The notes: generated from the sequence alone by a model not told the origin. A stretch of DNA of 64,000 nucleotides from Sulfurovum sp. (GCA_023955225.1 JAGSGJ010000008.1:1-64000), one strand, 5' to 3'; shown: positions 25,039-33,687, numbered from the stretch's first letter. Program-made: numbers and translations.

Positions 25039-25740
25039 GTGACATTTAATACAATTAAACAGCTTTTTTATGGTCTTTATCTGACAAACAGTTTTGGTTA
25101 TAGGCTAAAAAAAATCAAGGATCCTATGGAAATAAAAAGATTAAGACATGGCTATTCAGAAGCACAACTTAATGCTTTGCATGTTTCAGTAAAAATAGAT
25201 AATCCGGAAAAATTACCTCAAGAAGGTCAATATCTTATAGTCATTAACCATAAAAGTATTATAGACCCGCCTATTGTAGAAGTGGCACTTGAAGAGACAG
25301 AAATATTTGGCCCATGGATTTCAAAAAAAGAGCTTTATAATTCTTTTTTCTTTGGGCTGTTTGTACGTAATGCCGGATCGATACTGCTTGACAGAGAAAA
25401 AAGCCAAATGAGTGGTTTTTTTGCTGACACAAAAGAAGCAGTAAAACGTGGAGAATCTATTTTTATCTTTCCAGAAGGTACACGAAATAAAACAGACAAA
25501 CCTTTGACAACATTTAAAGAGGGCTCTCGTATTATTGCATTAAAAAATCGTTTACCTATATTGCCTCTGTATATTAAAACAGATGCAGATAAAGTATTAA
25601 AAAATGCATTAAATGACAGTAAACTCGAACAGGAAGTAACGATAGTGGTTGGGGATATTATAGACTATAAAGAGAAAACGAGTCTTGAAACCCTATATCG
25701 TCAAATGTTTTCTCTTGATGAAGAAGGTAATCCTTCTTAA
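25039..25740 (+). CDS. plsC: 1-acyl-sn-glycerol-3-phosphate acyltransferase
   Basis: Acylates lysophosphatidic acid to phosphatidic acid at the inner membrane. About 233 residues. The acyltransferase HX4D box is NHKSIIDPP, followed by SILLDREKSQ (block II) and the glycerol-phosphate-binding FPEGTRNK. GTG 25039 is selected: AAGGA lies 6 bases upstream and a TATAAT box sits inside the longer frame from 24916. The N-terminus begins VTFNTIKQLFYGLYL, a short membrane-associating helix. It converges with ftsY, overlapping its stop by 4 bp. Confidence 0.88.
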   Translation: MTFNTIKQLFYGLYLTNSFGYRLKKIKDPMEIKRLRHGYSEAQLNALHVSVKIDNPEKLPQEGQYLIVINHKSIIDPPIVEVALEETEIFGPWISKKELYNSFFFGLFVRNAGSILLDREKSQMSGFFADTKEAVKRGESIFIFPEGTRNKTDKPLTTFKEGSRIIALKNRLPILPLYIKTDADKVLKNALNDSKLEQEVTIVVGDIIDYKEKTSLETLYRQMFSLDEEGNPS

Positions 25741-26603
25741 ATAAAAATCTCGTCTAGGATCGTGTTGATATATTCATTTGCCTTGAATCTGATAAGATCT
25801 TTAGGCTGTTCACCTGTACCTATGTAAAAAATAGGCATTTTTAACTCATCTGCGATACTTAGAACAGAACCACCTTTGGCTGTACCATCAAGTTTTGTAA
25901 TGATGATGCCATCAATTCCAATCATCTCGTTAAATGCTTTTGCCTGGTTGATAGAAGAACTACCTTGTGTACCATCAAGGACAAGCATTTTACGGTGTGG
26001 GGCACCCTCAAGCGCTTTCCCTGCAACACGTATCATTTTCTTTAACTCTTCACTCAGGTTTGTTTGCGTATGGAGTCTTCCAGCCGTGTCGATGATGATA
26101 TTATCAAAACCTTTGGCTTTTGCAGACTCTATGGTATCAAAGACTACAGCGGATGGATCATGTCCCTGTTGTGTAGCAATGATAGGGATATCTAATTTGT
26201 CTGCCCATCTTGTAAGTTGTTCTATCGCAGCAGCACGGAAGGTATCTCCCGCACCCAACATCACTTTTTTACCTGCTTGTTGATAGCGATACGCCAGTTT
26301 AGAGATGGTCGTAGTTTTTCCTGCACCATTGACACCTATGATCATTTCCACAAAAGGTTTTGCATCACTCTCTTTGAAGTCCGCTTTGTATTGAAAGACA
26401 GAGATAAGTGAGTTGAATGCCTGAATTTTATTGATATTGTCCGGTAATCCCATTAAAAGTTTTTCTACAAGTTCATAATGTACATCTGCTTCCAGCAAGA
26501 TATCTTCAAACTCATCTTTGGGAATATTTTTTCGTTTAGTTGGTGCAACCTCTTTGATCGCATCACTGGTCTTACCCAATACTTTTTTGAATAAATTAAA
26601 CAT
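25737..26603 (-). CDS. ftsY: Signal recognition particle receptor FtsY
   Basis: GTPase that docks SRP-ribosome complexes at the membrane. 288 residues: an N domain then the G domain with GVNGAGKTTTISKLA (G1), DTFRAAAIEQL, IIDTAGRLHTQTNL (G3), ITKLDGTAKGG (G4) and GTGEQPKDL. The N-terminal acidic A domain of E. coli is absent, as usual in this phylum. It follows the thioredoxin-like gene by 6 bp. Confidence 0.96.
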   Translation of the reverse strand: MFNLFKKVLGKTSDAIKEVAPTKRKNIPKDEFEDILLEADVHYELVEKLLMGLPDNINKIQAFNSLISVFQYKADFKESDAKPFVEMIIGVNGAGKTTTISKLAYRYQQAGKKVMLGAGDTFRAAAIEQLTRWADKLDIPIIATQQGHDPSAVVFDTIESAKAKGFDNIIIDTAGRLHTQTNLSEELKKMIRVAGKALEGAPHRKMLVLDGTQGSSSINQAKAFNEMIGIDGIIITKLDGTAKGGSVLSIADELKMPIFYIGTGEQPKDLIRFKANEYINTILDEIFI

Positions 26604-26609
26604 ACTCTA

Positions 26610-27311
26610 TTACCTTGATTTTAATTGTTTTTTGGCTTGTTGTATATCGTATTCTATCATTTCTACCGGGACTACACCTTCATAATGGGTAAAATACTCA
26701 CCTTCAACATACATCACTGTGAGAGGAATGGAAAAGTTCTTAGGTAAGTGGAGCGTAGTTGCCAGAAGATTTGAAAATGCATCGTTGTATGTACCATTGG
26801 AGATAAAATAGTTGATTTGATTTTTTGCCATAAATGTCTTCAGCTCAGTTTGCACAATACTGTCATGTGTAAGTATACCTACAACAAAAAGCTCTTGTTT
26901 GTGTTTTTTCTGAAGATCGTTCAAATAGGGTATCTCTCCAATACAAGGTGTACACCATGTGGCAAAAAGGTTCACAATGACAATGGGTTGTATCGTGTCC
27001 TCGAAAATGACTTTGCGATTGTTAACGGTGACTTTATGAGTTTCCGCTTTTGTGTTGATAAGTGTAAATACCTCTGGCTCTTTTTCGGGTGTAGACAGTT
27101 CTGTTGTTGGAAGCGTATCAAGTAGCTCATCTTGTTTCTTCCCTATTTTAAATCTTTTATCTTCTTGTTCAACGCTATCTTTTTCCGAAAAAATTTCAGT
27201 AGTGTTTTCTGTGAGGATAGAAGCAACTTCGGGTTTTTCATCTTCCCACCCTATAAAGATGAACAAGATAATAAGTAATATAAGTAAAAGAACAGCACCT
27301 ATTTTATGCAC
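26610..27311 (-). CDS. TlpA-like thioredoxin-fold protein, membrane anchored
   Basis: About 233 residues: one N-terminal membrane helix (IGAVLLLILLIILFIFIGW), an acidic linker of about 70 residues, then a periplasmic thioredoxin domain with active site ATWCTPCIGEIP (CTPC). Such proteins reduce periplasmic disulfides, for instance in cytochrome c maturation. The start is set at GTG 27311, with AAAAGGG upstream and a TATAAT box on the same strand at 27347-27342; the longer frame from 27392 crosses that promoter. It is followed closely by ftsY. Confidence 0.83.
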   Translation of the reverse strand: MHKIGAVLLLILLIILFIFIGWEDEKPEVASILTENTTEIFSEKDSVEQEDKRFKIGKKQDELLDTLPTTELSTPEKEPEVFTLINTKAETHKVTVNNRKVIFEDTIQPIVIVNLFATWCTPCIGEIPYLNDLQKKHKQELFVVGILTHDSIVQTELKTFMAKNQINYFISNGTYNDAFSNLLATTLHLPKNFSIPLTVMYVEGEYFTHYEGVVPVEMIEYDIQQAKKQLKSR

Positions 27312-27373
27312 ACAGACCCTTTTGGTATAATTAGTTTGGCGATTATAGCCAAAGAGCAATAAATAATAAGACA

Positions 27374-27642
27374 AGGGCACATCTAACAACACTATACACC
27401 CATAATGGGCTTTGTAAATGTAAGATTTTGCAAGAGGCTTTCAAGTCCTAGCCAAAGCTAAGACGAAGTAAGTTTTTTGTGAAAGGTTCCGTTTGCAAAG
27501 CCCACCCTGTGGGCATCACTGGCTTTCGCATATGCGTTGTTACTCTTTCTTGACTTAGCTTAAGGCTAGGACTTCGAAAGAGTGTCTAGCCTAGACAAAA
27601 TCTATTGATGTTATGAGTGTATAGTGTTGTTAGATGTGCCCT
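27374..27642. mobile_element. MITE-like element with 30-bp terminal inverted repeats
   Basis: 269 bp bounded by AGGGCACATCTAACAAC... (27374-27405) and its complement (27611-27642); the terminal repeats match over about 31 bp with one mismatch. Nested inside are further inverted repeats: TGGGCTTTG/CAAAGCCCA (27406-27414 with 27496-27504), AAGTCCTAGCC/GGCTAGGACTT (27443-27453 with 27564-27574), AGCTAAG/CTTAGCT, GCCCAC CCT GTGGGC (27500-27514). There is no coding frame and no clear target duplication. The whole could fold into one long branched hairpin. It sits between the thioredoxin-like gene and the folate ligase; its right end supplies spurious codons ahead of the latter. Confidence 0.8.
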
Positions 27643-27655
27643 AAAACGGATTGGT

Positions 27656-28201
27656 ATGACAAAAGAGAGTAAAAAAAAGAAATTTAGAATGCAGAGCCTA
27701 AAACGATTGAAAAAAGCTTCTGGGGTGGGTAATTATCTAAAAGACAAGAAAATAGTGCAAGCACTGTATCAAACTATCGTAGAAAGTCAGGCTAAAAATG
27801 TAATGCTTTATGTACCTTTAAAGACAGAGGTGAACATATATCCACTTATCCAGAGATTACGTAAAGAAAAGAAAGTACTCTATGTACCATTTATGGAAGG
27901 TGCAAGTTTTAGGTTGGTAAAATATAGACTTCCACTAAAGAAAAAACAGTTTGGGATAAAAGAACCCAATGATTCAAAACAATACAGAATAAAAAATATA
28001 GATATCGCTATCGTACCTATCGTAGGAGTAGATGTAACACAAAGACGTGTTGGATTTGGTAAAGGTATGTATGATAGATTTTATGAAAAACAGAATAAAA
28101 ATATAAAAAAAACAGTTTTTGTAGCGCGTGAATTGTGTTACAGCAAAGAGATCATAACAGACGAATATGATCTAAGAGCAGACATAATTATAACCGCTTA
28201 A
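27656..28201 (+). CDS. 5-formyltetrahydrofolate cyclo-ligase
   Basis: Converts 5-formyl-THF to 5,10-methenyl-THF with ATP. 181 residues from ATG 27656 (MTKESKKKKFRMQ). Motifs: basic N-terminus, NVMLYVPLKTEVNIYPL, KKVLYVPFMEG and the signature VGFGKGMYDRFYE. The open frame reaches back to 27617, but those 13 codons come from the end of the MITE-like element, so ATG 27656 is chosen. The insertion must have displaced or replaced the original promoter. rny follows 91 bp downstream. Confidence 0.88.
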   Translation: MTKESKKKKFRMQSLKRLKKASGVGNYLKDKKIVQALYQTIVESQAKNVMLYVPLKTEVNIYPLIQRLRKEKKVLYVPFMEGASFRLVKYRLPLKKKQFGIKEPNDSKQYRIKNIDIAIVPIVGVDVTQRRVGFGKGMYDRFYEKQNKNIKKTVFVARELCYSKEIITDEYDLRADIIITA

Positions 28202-28292
28202 TAGGTTTTGCCAGAAGTGAAGCTTGAATGATCGAGTAGCATAGGAAGATGGTGCGTATGTTATGAGACATGTAATGACCGAAGGATAATTA

Positions 28293-29819
28293 ATGTTAGG
28301 GATAATAGGGGTTTCCAGTTTAACTGGGATAACTATTGGAGCAGGTATGTGTTATATCTGGTTAAAAAATAGTACCAAAAAAAGATTTTCATACATAGAA
28401 CTAGAAGTAAAAGCCAAGGCTAAAGCGATAGAGAGAGAGACGGAACTTTTATTGAAGTCTGCACATGTAAAAATCAAAGAAAAAGAGTTGGAGCATGAGC
28501 GTGAATTTCAAAAACGTGTGGCAAAGGTCGATGAACGTAATCGTGCATTGATCTTACAAACGAAAGAGTTTACGTTAAAAGAAGATGGTTTCAAACTTTT
28601 GGAACAGAGAGTATTGGACAAAGAGACACAGTTAGAAAAACTTGAAAGAAAAAAGCAAGATGAGATCGCCAATACAGTAGATAAAATGCAAAATATCGCT
28701 TCAATGACAAAAGAGGAAGCAAAGAGATACATTTTAGAAAAAGTAGAAGAACAGAGCCGTGCAGATGTAGCTGGTATCGTACGTAAGTATGAGCAAATGG
28801 CTAAAGATGAGGGGGAAAGAAAAGCCAATTATATTTTAGCCCAGGCAACGACGCGTTATGCCGGTGAATTTGCAGGTGAACGTCTCATCAATCTTGTGAA
28901 TTTACCAAGTGATGACCATAAAGGGCGCATCATCGGTAAAGAAGGTAGAAATATTAAGACACTGGAGATGCTCTTAGGTGTGGACATTGTGATAGATGAA
29001 ACACCAGGCGTGATCCTTGTAAGTAGTTTTAATTTGTACCGAAGGGCTATTGCAACCAGGGTCATAGAGATACTGGTAGAAGATGGACGGATACACCCTG
29101 GACGTATAGAAGAAGTACATGCAAAAGTACAAGAAGAGTTTGAGCAAAAAACCTTTGAAGAGGGTGAAAATATATTGATAGAATTAGGCCTTTTCCCTAT
29201 GCATGAAGAACTTGTAAGACTTTTGGGTCGTATGAAATACAGAGCCAGTTACGGACAGAATGCACTGGCACATACCTTGGAAGTAGCGAAGCTTGCACGT
29301 GTAATGGCAGCAGAAATGGGTGGGGATGAAAAACTTGCGCTTCGTGCAGGTCTCTTACATGACATCGGTAAGGCATTGACACAAGACCTAGGTGGTTCAC
29401 ATGTTGATATAGGTGTTGATCTTTGTCGTAGACATGGAGAACACCCCTCAGTCATCAATGCCATTTATGCCCATCATGGGCATGAAGAACCAGACTCTGT
29501 AGAGAGTGCTGCCGTATGTGCTGCAGATAAACTCTCTGCCGCAAGACCCGGAGCAAGAAGAGAAGTACTTGAAAGCTTTACCAAGCGCGTGAAGGAAGTA
29601 GAAGACATCGCACTAAGTAGAGAATATGTAAACCAAGCGTATGCTATTAATGCAGGTAGAGAGATACGGGTTTTTGTGAATGCAAATAAGATGAGTGACA
29701 ATGAAGCCGTACTCCTAAGCAAAGAAATAGCCAAAGAGATACAAGAAAAGGTACAGTACCCTGGTGAGATAAAAGTGAATGTGATCAGAGAAACACGTGC
29801 GACAAGTTACGCTAAATAA
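28293..29819 (+). CDS. rny: Ribonuclease Y
   Basis: Membrane-anchored endoribonuclease starting mRNA decay. 508 residues: an N-terminal membrane helix (IIGVSSLTGITIGAGMCYIW), a long coiled coil (about 30-190), a KH RNA-binding domain (KGRIIGKEGRNIKTLEMLLG) and an HD metal-dependent hydrolase domain (ALAHTLEVAKLA; LLHDIGKALTQD). GAAGGATAATTA precedes the ATG. Full length, no defects. Confidence 0.96.
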   Translation: MLGIIGVSSLTGITIGAGMCYIWLKNSTKKRFSYIELEVKAKAKAIERETELLLKSAHVKIKEKELEHEREFQKRVAKVDERNRALILQTKEFTLKEDGFKLLEQRVLDKETQLEKLERKKQDEIANTVDKMQNIASMTKEEAKRYILEKVEEQSRADVAGIVRKYEQMAKDEGERKANYILAQATTRYAGEFAGERLINLVNLPSDDHKGRIIGKEGRNIKTLEMLLGVDIVIDETPGVILVSSFNLYRRAIATRVIEILVEDGRIHPGRIEEVHAKVQEEFEQKTFEEGENILIELGLFPMHEELVRLLGRMKYRASYGQNALAHTLEVAKLARVMAAEMGGDEKLALRAGLLHDIGKALTQDLGGSHVDIGVDLCRRHGEHPSVINAIYAHHGHEEPDSVESAAVCAADKLSAARPGARREVLESFTKRVKEVEDIALSREYVNQAYAINAGREIRVFVNANKMSDNEAVLLSKEIAKEIQEKVQYPGEIKVNVIRETRATSYAK

Positions 29820-29888
29820 ACATATTGAATTATGCAAAGTAAATTTTAAAATTGTTATAATATAAGATATAATTTAAAGGATATATAA

Positions 29889-30422
29889 ATGAAAAAACTT
29901 TTAGTCGCGATACTATTTTTAGGATTGGGTTTTCAAGCATATGCAAAAGACACGATCGTTGTGCTTGAAACAAATATAGGGAAGATAGAATTAAAAATGT
30001 ATCCTGAAGTAGCACCGCTTGCAGTTGAAAACTTTACCACACATGTTAAGAACGGTTACTACAATGGACTTATCTTTCATAGAATAATTAAAGGTTTTAT
30101 GATCCAAGGTGGTGATCCTACAGGTACCGGTAGAGGTGGTGAGTCTATCTGGGGAAAACCTTTTAAAGATGAGTTTGGAAATAATGTTGTTTTTGATAAG
30201 CCATTTTTACTCGCCATGGCAAATAGCGGTCCAAAGACAAACGGGAGTCAGTTTTTTATCACACTTGCACCAACGGGTTGGTTAAATGGTAAACATACTA
30301 TCTTTGGAGAAGTGGTTAAGGGGCAAGAAGTAGCACGTAAGATGGAAAATGTTTCTGTGTCTAGAGGGAGTAATAAGCCATTGTTTGACCAAGTTATCAA
30401 AAAAGCGTACATTAAAAAATAA
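29889..30422 (+). CDS. Exported cyclophilin-type peptidyl-prolyl isomerase
   Basis: 177 residues with a signal peptide (MKKLLVAILFLGLGFQAYA) and one cyclophilin domain: GYYNGLIFHRIIKGFMIQGG with the catalytic Arg, GESIWGKPFKDEF, SGPKTNGSQFFITLAPTGWL and GKHTIFGEVVKG. It assists folding of periplasmic proteins. It abuts cmoB with no gap between stop and start, so the two are cotranscribed. Confidence 0.93.
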   Translation: MKKLLVAILFLGLGFQAYAKDTIVVLETNIGKIELKMYPEVAPLAVENFTTHVKNGYYNGLIFHRIIKGFMIQGGDPTGTGRGGESIWGKPFKDEFGNNVVFDKPFLLAMANSGPKTNGSQFFITLAPTGWLNGKHTIFGEVVKGQEVARKMENVSVSRGSNKPLFDQVIKKAYIKK

Positions 30423-31328
30423 ATGGATTTAAATACATTACGAGATGAGCGTAAGAAATGGCTTACGTGGAAAAATATAGTACCTTATCAGGAAGCCATT
30501 AAAACGCTTAAGACGTATGATAATGTTGAGGTGAAGCTTGGGGATAAAGTCGAGGTTCAAATTAAGGATATTAGTACGCAAGATGCTCAGCAGATAAAAG
30601 AGACGGCACTTCTGATGAAGCCTTGGCGAAAAGGGCCGTTTCAGCTTAATGATCTTTTTATAGATTCTGAATGGCAAAGTCAGATAAAATATAATCTGCT
30701 TGAACCACATTTTAACCTCAAAGACAAGATCGTTGGTGACATAGGATGTAATAATGGGTATTACTTGTTTCGCATGTTATCGCAAGCACCTAAAAAACTT
30801 ATAGGGTTTGACCCTTCTGCTATCTATTATTCACAGTTTCAGTTTATCAATCATTTTATTCAGTCTGACATCGTGTATGAACTTTTGGGTGTAGAACATG
30901 TAGAGTTTTATGAACATAAGTTTGATACACTTTTTTGTTTGGGTGTACTCTATCACAGGTCTGATCCGGTTGCAATGCTTAAATCACTGTTTAAAGGACT
31001 TCACAAAGGTGGTGAACTCATTTTAGATACCTTTATGATAGATGGTGAAGGTGAGATGTGTTTGACACCTAGAGACCGTTATTCAAAGATACCAAATATC
31101 TACTTCGTGCCTACAGTCAGCGCTCTAAAAAACTGGTGCTTTAGAGCAGGGTTTGAAACAGTTGAAGTATTGGAAACCATGAAAACAGAACCCACTGAAC
31201 AAAGAAAGACAGAGTGGATAGATACCCAAAGTCTTGAAGACTTCCTTGATCCCAATGATGACACAAAGACGGTGGAGGGTTACCCCGCACCTAAAAGAGT
31301 CTACATAAAAGCAATCAAATCATTATAA
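30423..31328 (+). CDS. cmoB: tRNA U34 carboxymethyltransferase
   Basis: Uses carboxy-SAM to form cmo5U in the tRNA wobble position. 301 residues, normal for Campylobacterota CmoB: KWLTWKNIVPYQ at the N-terminus, KPWRKGPFQL, the SAM-fold motif VGDIGCNNGYYLFRM, GFDPSAIYYSQFQ and CLGVLYHRSDPVAML. It begins at the base after the cyclophilin stop. The last 50 bp of the gene are repeated downstream at 31425-31474. Confidence 0.92.
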   Translation: MDLNTLRDERKKWLTWKNIVPYQEAIKTLKTYDNVEVKLGDKVEVQIKDISTQDAQQIKETALLMKPWRKGPFQLNDLFIDSEWQSQIKYNLLEPHFNLKDKIVGDIGCNNGYYLFRMLSQAPKKLIGFDPSAIYYSQFQFINHFIQSDIVYELLGVEHVEFYEHKFDTLFCLGVLYHRSDPVAMLKSLFKGLHKGGELILDTFMIDGEGEMCLTPRDRYSKIPNIYFVPTVSALKNWCFRAGFETVEVLETMKTEPTEQRKTEWIDTQSLEDFLDPNDDTKTVEGYPAPKRVYIKAIKSL

Positions 31329-31474
31329 ATAATTAAGCGTAACTAGTTACGTGAGCATGCTGCTGAAGCAAACTTAGCGTTAGCGTAAGTTAGTAGGGCT
31401 TTGCCCTAATAACGGTCAATCAATGTTACCCCGCACCTAAAAGAGTCTACATAAAAGCAATTAAATCATTATAA
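31279..31474 (+). repeat. Direct duplication of the cmoB 3' end around a 96-bp insert
   Basis: 50 bp at 31279-31328 and 31425-31474 are identical except one C/T change. The 96 bp between contain CGTAACTAGTTACG (31338-31351, perfect palindrome), AACTTA/TAAGTT (31371-31391) and TAGGGC TTT GCCCTA (31394-31408). The rest of the 278-bp spacer before the next gene shows no frame. Confidence 0.85.
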
Positions 31475-31606
31475 TTTACTATAAATAGCCTAATCGTTCA
31501 ATTTGGTTTTATTTTTAAATAAGGTTGATTTAGCTATAAATACGCTAATAAAAGAGAAAAGTGGACAAAATTTAAGTTTTGACACTTTCTTATTGATTGG
31601 AAAAGA

Positions 31607-32266
31607 ATGAGAATACTAACGGTAGGTTTCACTGACGAATACGTTAAGGAACTTGAAAAAGAATTAGATAAATACTTTATTTGTATTGTTGACAATGCAA
31701 AAGATATGTATGATGCAACCAATTTTACAGACTTTAGACACTACGAACTTGTTATCATTGTAGATGAAGGTGTAAAGTTTTCACTTGAGCGTTACGTGAA
31801 TGAAGTAAAAAAGAAAAAGAGTGAAACAAAGATTATTATACTGACAAGTAATGTCAAAGCACAATCTGGTTTCTTCTCTTTGGGTGTAGATGATGTGATC
31901 TATCAGCACTGCGAATCCCCTGATCTTATCGCTGCAAGAGTTTTGGCAAATATGAGACATCTTTTTGGTACACAGGTAAACATCGATAAACTTGTGATTG
32001 ACATCGCAAATAAAAAGATAGAATATGATGAGAAGATCGTTTCTCTGAATGGTAAAACATTTGATATCTTGGCATACCTTGCACTTCGTAAGCAACGGGT
32101 TTTCTCAAAAGATGAGATCATCAATGCACTTTGGGAAGAACCTGAGTATGTTAGTGATAACACCGTTGAAGTAGCGATCAATCAGATTAGAAAAAGATTG
32201 AAGAGTATCCTTGGATTCCAAGTGATCCATACAGTAAGAAGACGCGGATATAAATTTTCTTATTGA
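31607..32266 (+). CDS. HsrA-like orphan response regulator (OmpR family)
   Basis: 219 residues, receiver plus winged-helix DNA-binding domain. The receiver lacks the usual acidic pair (ILTVGFTDEY in place of ILxVDDD) and has Val where the phospho-acceptor Asp should be (ELVIIVDEG), as in H. pylori HP1043/HsrA, which acts without phosphorylation. The C-terminal domain is close to HsrA: ALWEEPEYVSDNTVEVAINQ and HTVRRRGYKF. Family members are essential homeostasis regulators. No sensor kinase is adjacent. Preceded by TTGGAAAAGA. Confidence 0.85.
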   Translation: MRILTVGFTDEYVKELEKELDKYFICIVDNAKDMYDATNFTDFRHYELVIIVDEGVKFSLERYVNEVKKKKSETKIIILTSNVKAQSGFFSLGVDDVIYQHCESPDLIAARVLANMRHLFGTQVNIDKLVIDIANKKIEYDEKIVSLNGKTFDILAYLALRKQRVFSKDEIINALWEEPEYVSDNTVEVAINQIRKRLKSILGFQVIHTVRRRGYKFSY

Positions 32267-32367
32267 TGCTTAGTGCTTACTGCACTGCATCTTTGAGGGA
32301 GTTTACTTAGTCACTTACTGACGTAAGCTCTTTCCCAACAATCCACAAACCTACAGTATACTAAGCA
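32267..32367. repeat. Nested inverted repeat after the HsrA-like gene
   Basis: TGCTTAGT (32267) pairs with ACTAAGCA (32360-32367), extended by ACTG/CAGT; inside is a second imperfect hairpin beginning GGGAGTTTAC and ending CTCTTTCCC. It may be a terminator or a small structured repeat; it has no coding potential. Confidence 0.55.
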
Positions 32368-32428
32368 CAAACAATTCAATTATTTTTTTCCAATATATGG
32401 TTATAATTTTAAAAATTATTTAGGATTA

Positions 32429-32815
32429 ATGATGCAACTCAACACCCATCTACATATCAATACCTCACTTTGCGGAAAAGTGACAAAGCTTAAGAAAAAT
32501 TATGCAGAGGTTCTGCTTTATACTACACAACAAATGGTAGTGGATATGCAGGGCCTAGTCCATGGGGGTTTTATATTTGGTGCAGCAGATTATGCTGCAA
32601 TGTCTGCAGTGAATGACCCTTATGTGGTACTGGGTGCATCAAGTACAAAATTCATAGCCCCTGTGAAGGTAGGTGATGCAGTACTATGCAAAGCTTCGGT
32701 TGTGCGTACAAAAGGTAAGAAAGCTGAGGTAGAATTAGAAGCTTTTGTCAATGAAAAGCTTGTGTTTGAAGGCAATTTTACGACGTTTGTTTTAACGGCA
32801 CATGTCTTAGGGTAA
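32429..32815 (+). CDS. Hotdog-fold thioesterase (PaaI/YdeM-like)
   Basis: 128 residues, a single hotdog domain: MQGLVHGGFIFGAADYAAMS carries the helix-start HGG motif usual for acyl-CoA thioesterases, followed by LGASSTKFIAPVKVGDAV and a C-terminal beta strand set. The substrate is unknown. Two adjacent ATGs (32429, 32432); AGGA at 32421-32424 is better spaced for the second. It is followed by the small GKCG membrane peptide 52 bp downstream. Confidence 0.82.
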   Translation: MMQLNTHLHINTSLCGKVTKLKKNYAEVLLYTTQQMVVDMQGLVHGGFIFGAADYAAMSAVNDPYVVLGASSTKFIAPVKVGDAVLCKASVVRTKGKKAEVELEAFVNEKLVFEGNFTTFVLTAHVLG

Positions 32816-32867
32816 TAAAAGTATATGCTATACTTCATTTTTTAAATACGATTCAAGGTAATATACA

Positions 32868-33053
32868 ATGAAAAATTTTCTACTCTATCTCTTGCTGGCT
32901 CTGGCTATATTTACTGCCATTTTAACTTATATCCTTTACAGCGAAGGGGCATTTCAAACACAGGAAGATGTAAAAAAAAGTGATTTAAAACCTTTTATTA
33001 TGAAGTGTGAAGCAGGAAAATGTGGTGAAGGAAAGTGTGGTGAAAATCAATAA
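32868..33053 (+). CDS. 61-aa membrane peptide with GKCG repeats
   Basis: N-terminal membrane helix (residues 4-24, LLYLLLALAIFTAILTYIL), a short charged linker, then a Cys-rich tail KCEAGKCGEGKCGENQ with Cys47, 52 and 57 at five-residue spacing. The tail contains one exact EGKCG and one AGKCG. EGKCG motifs are the modified sites in HvfA-type, copper-binding precursors processed by DUF692/MNIO enzymes (established for Haemophilus HvfA); no such enzyme is in this window. Alternatively it is a simple metal-binding peptide. AAGGTAATATACA precedes the ATG. Confidence 0.75.
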   Translation: MKNFLLYLLLALAIFTAILTYILYSEGAFQTQEDVKKSDLKPFIMKCEAGKCGEGKCGENQ

Positions 33054-33067
33054 GGCAGAGTAGAGGA

Positions 33068-33673
33068 TTAAATAGTCCTCTTCACTTGGTCTATCCAAAA
33101 AGGTATGACTCTTTGTTCTGCTTTTAGTGTAGTGCTCATCCCATGACCGGGATAGATCGTATAATCGCCTTCTAATGCGAGCGCTTTTTCTAAACTTTTA
33201 ACCATTGCTTCTCCGCTGGATGAAGGGAAATCCCATCTTCCAATACTTTGTTCGAAAAGAAAATCTCCACTGAACCATACATCATCTATCTCTATAATAG
33301 AACAACCAGGAGTATGTCCTGGAAAGTGACGGAATTTTATCTTTACCCCTTCAATGTTGAGTTCTTCATCACCTACGATGATATAGTCAGGTTGACTTGG
33401 AGGAGTACCTTGTCGCAAAGGGTCATCTGTGAGCATAAAAACATCACCTTCCGGACAATAGATGGGGAGCTTTAGTTTCTCTTGGACTTCTGCATTTGAC
33501 CAAACATGATCAAAGTGCCCATGCGTGTTGAGTATGGCTACAGGATTTGTGACATTGTCAAGTACCCATTGGGTGGCACCCATACCAGGATCTATGATAA
33601 AGTCTTTGCCGTCAACTATAGCAATGTAACAATTGGTTTGGTAAGTTCCCATAGGTTGTATTTTGATTTGCAT
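33068..33673 (-). CDS. Metallo-beta-lactamase-fold hydrolase (glyoxalase II-like)
   Basis: 201 residues. Metal-binding THGHFDH (HxHxDH), FPGHTPGCS, FSGDFLFEQSIGR and YPGHG are all intact, in the arrangement of small glyoxalase-II-like thiolester hydrolases. Likely substrates are S-acyl thiols or persulfides; the exact one cannot be told. Divergent from the DUF455 gene, with 14 bp between starts, so promoters overlap the opposite coding regions. Confidence 0.88.
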   Translation of the reverse strand: MQIKIQPMGTYQTNCYIAIVDGKDFIIDPGMGATQWVLDNVTNPVAILNTHGHFDHVWSNAEVQEKLKLPIYCPEGDVFMLTDDPLRQGTPPSQPDYIIVGDEELNIEGVKIKFRHFPGHTPGCSIIEIDDVWFSGDFLFEQSIGRWDFPSSSGEAMVKSLEKALALEGDYTIYPGHGMSTTLKAEQRVIPFWIDQVKRTI

Positions 33674-33687
33674 GATATAATTCTCCT

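Noticed and set aside
27617..27655. Longer N-terminus for the folate ligase
   Set aside because: These codons lie in the terminal repeat of the MITE-like element and are absent from the family's normal N-terminus.
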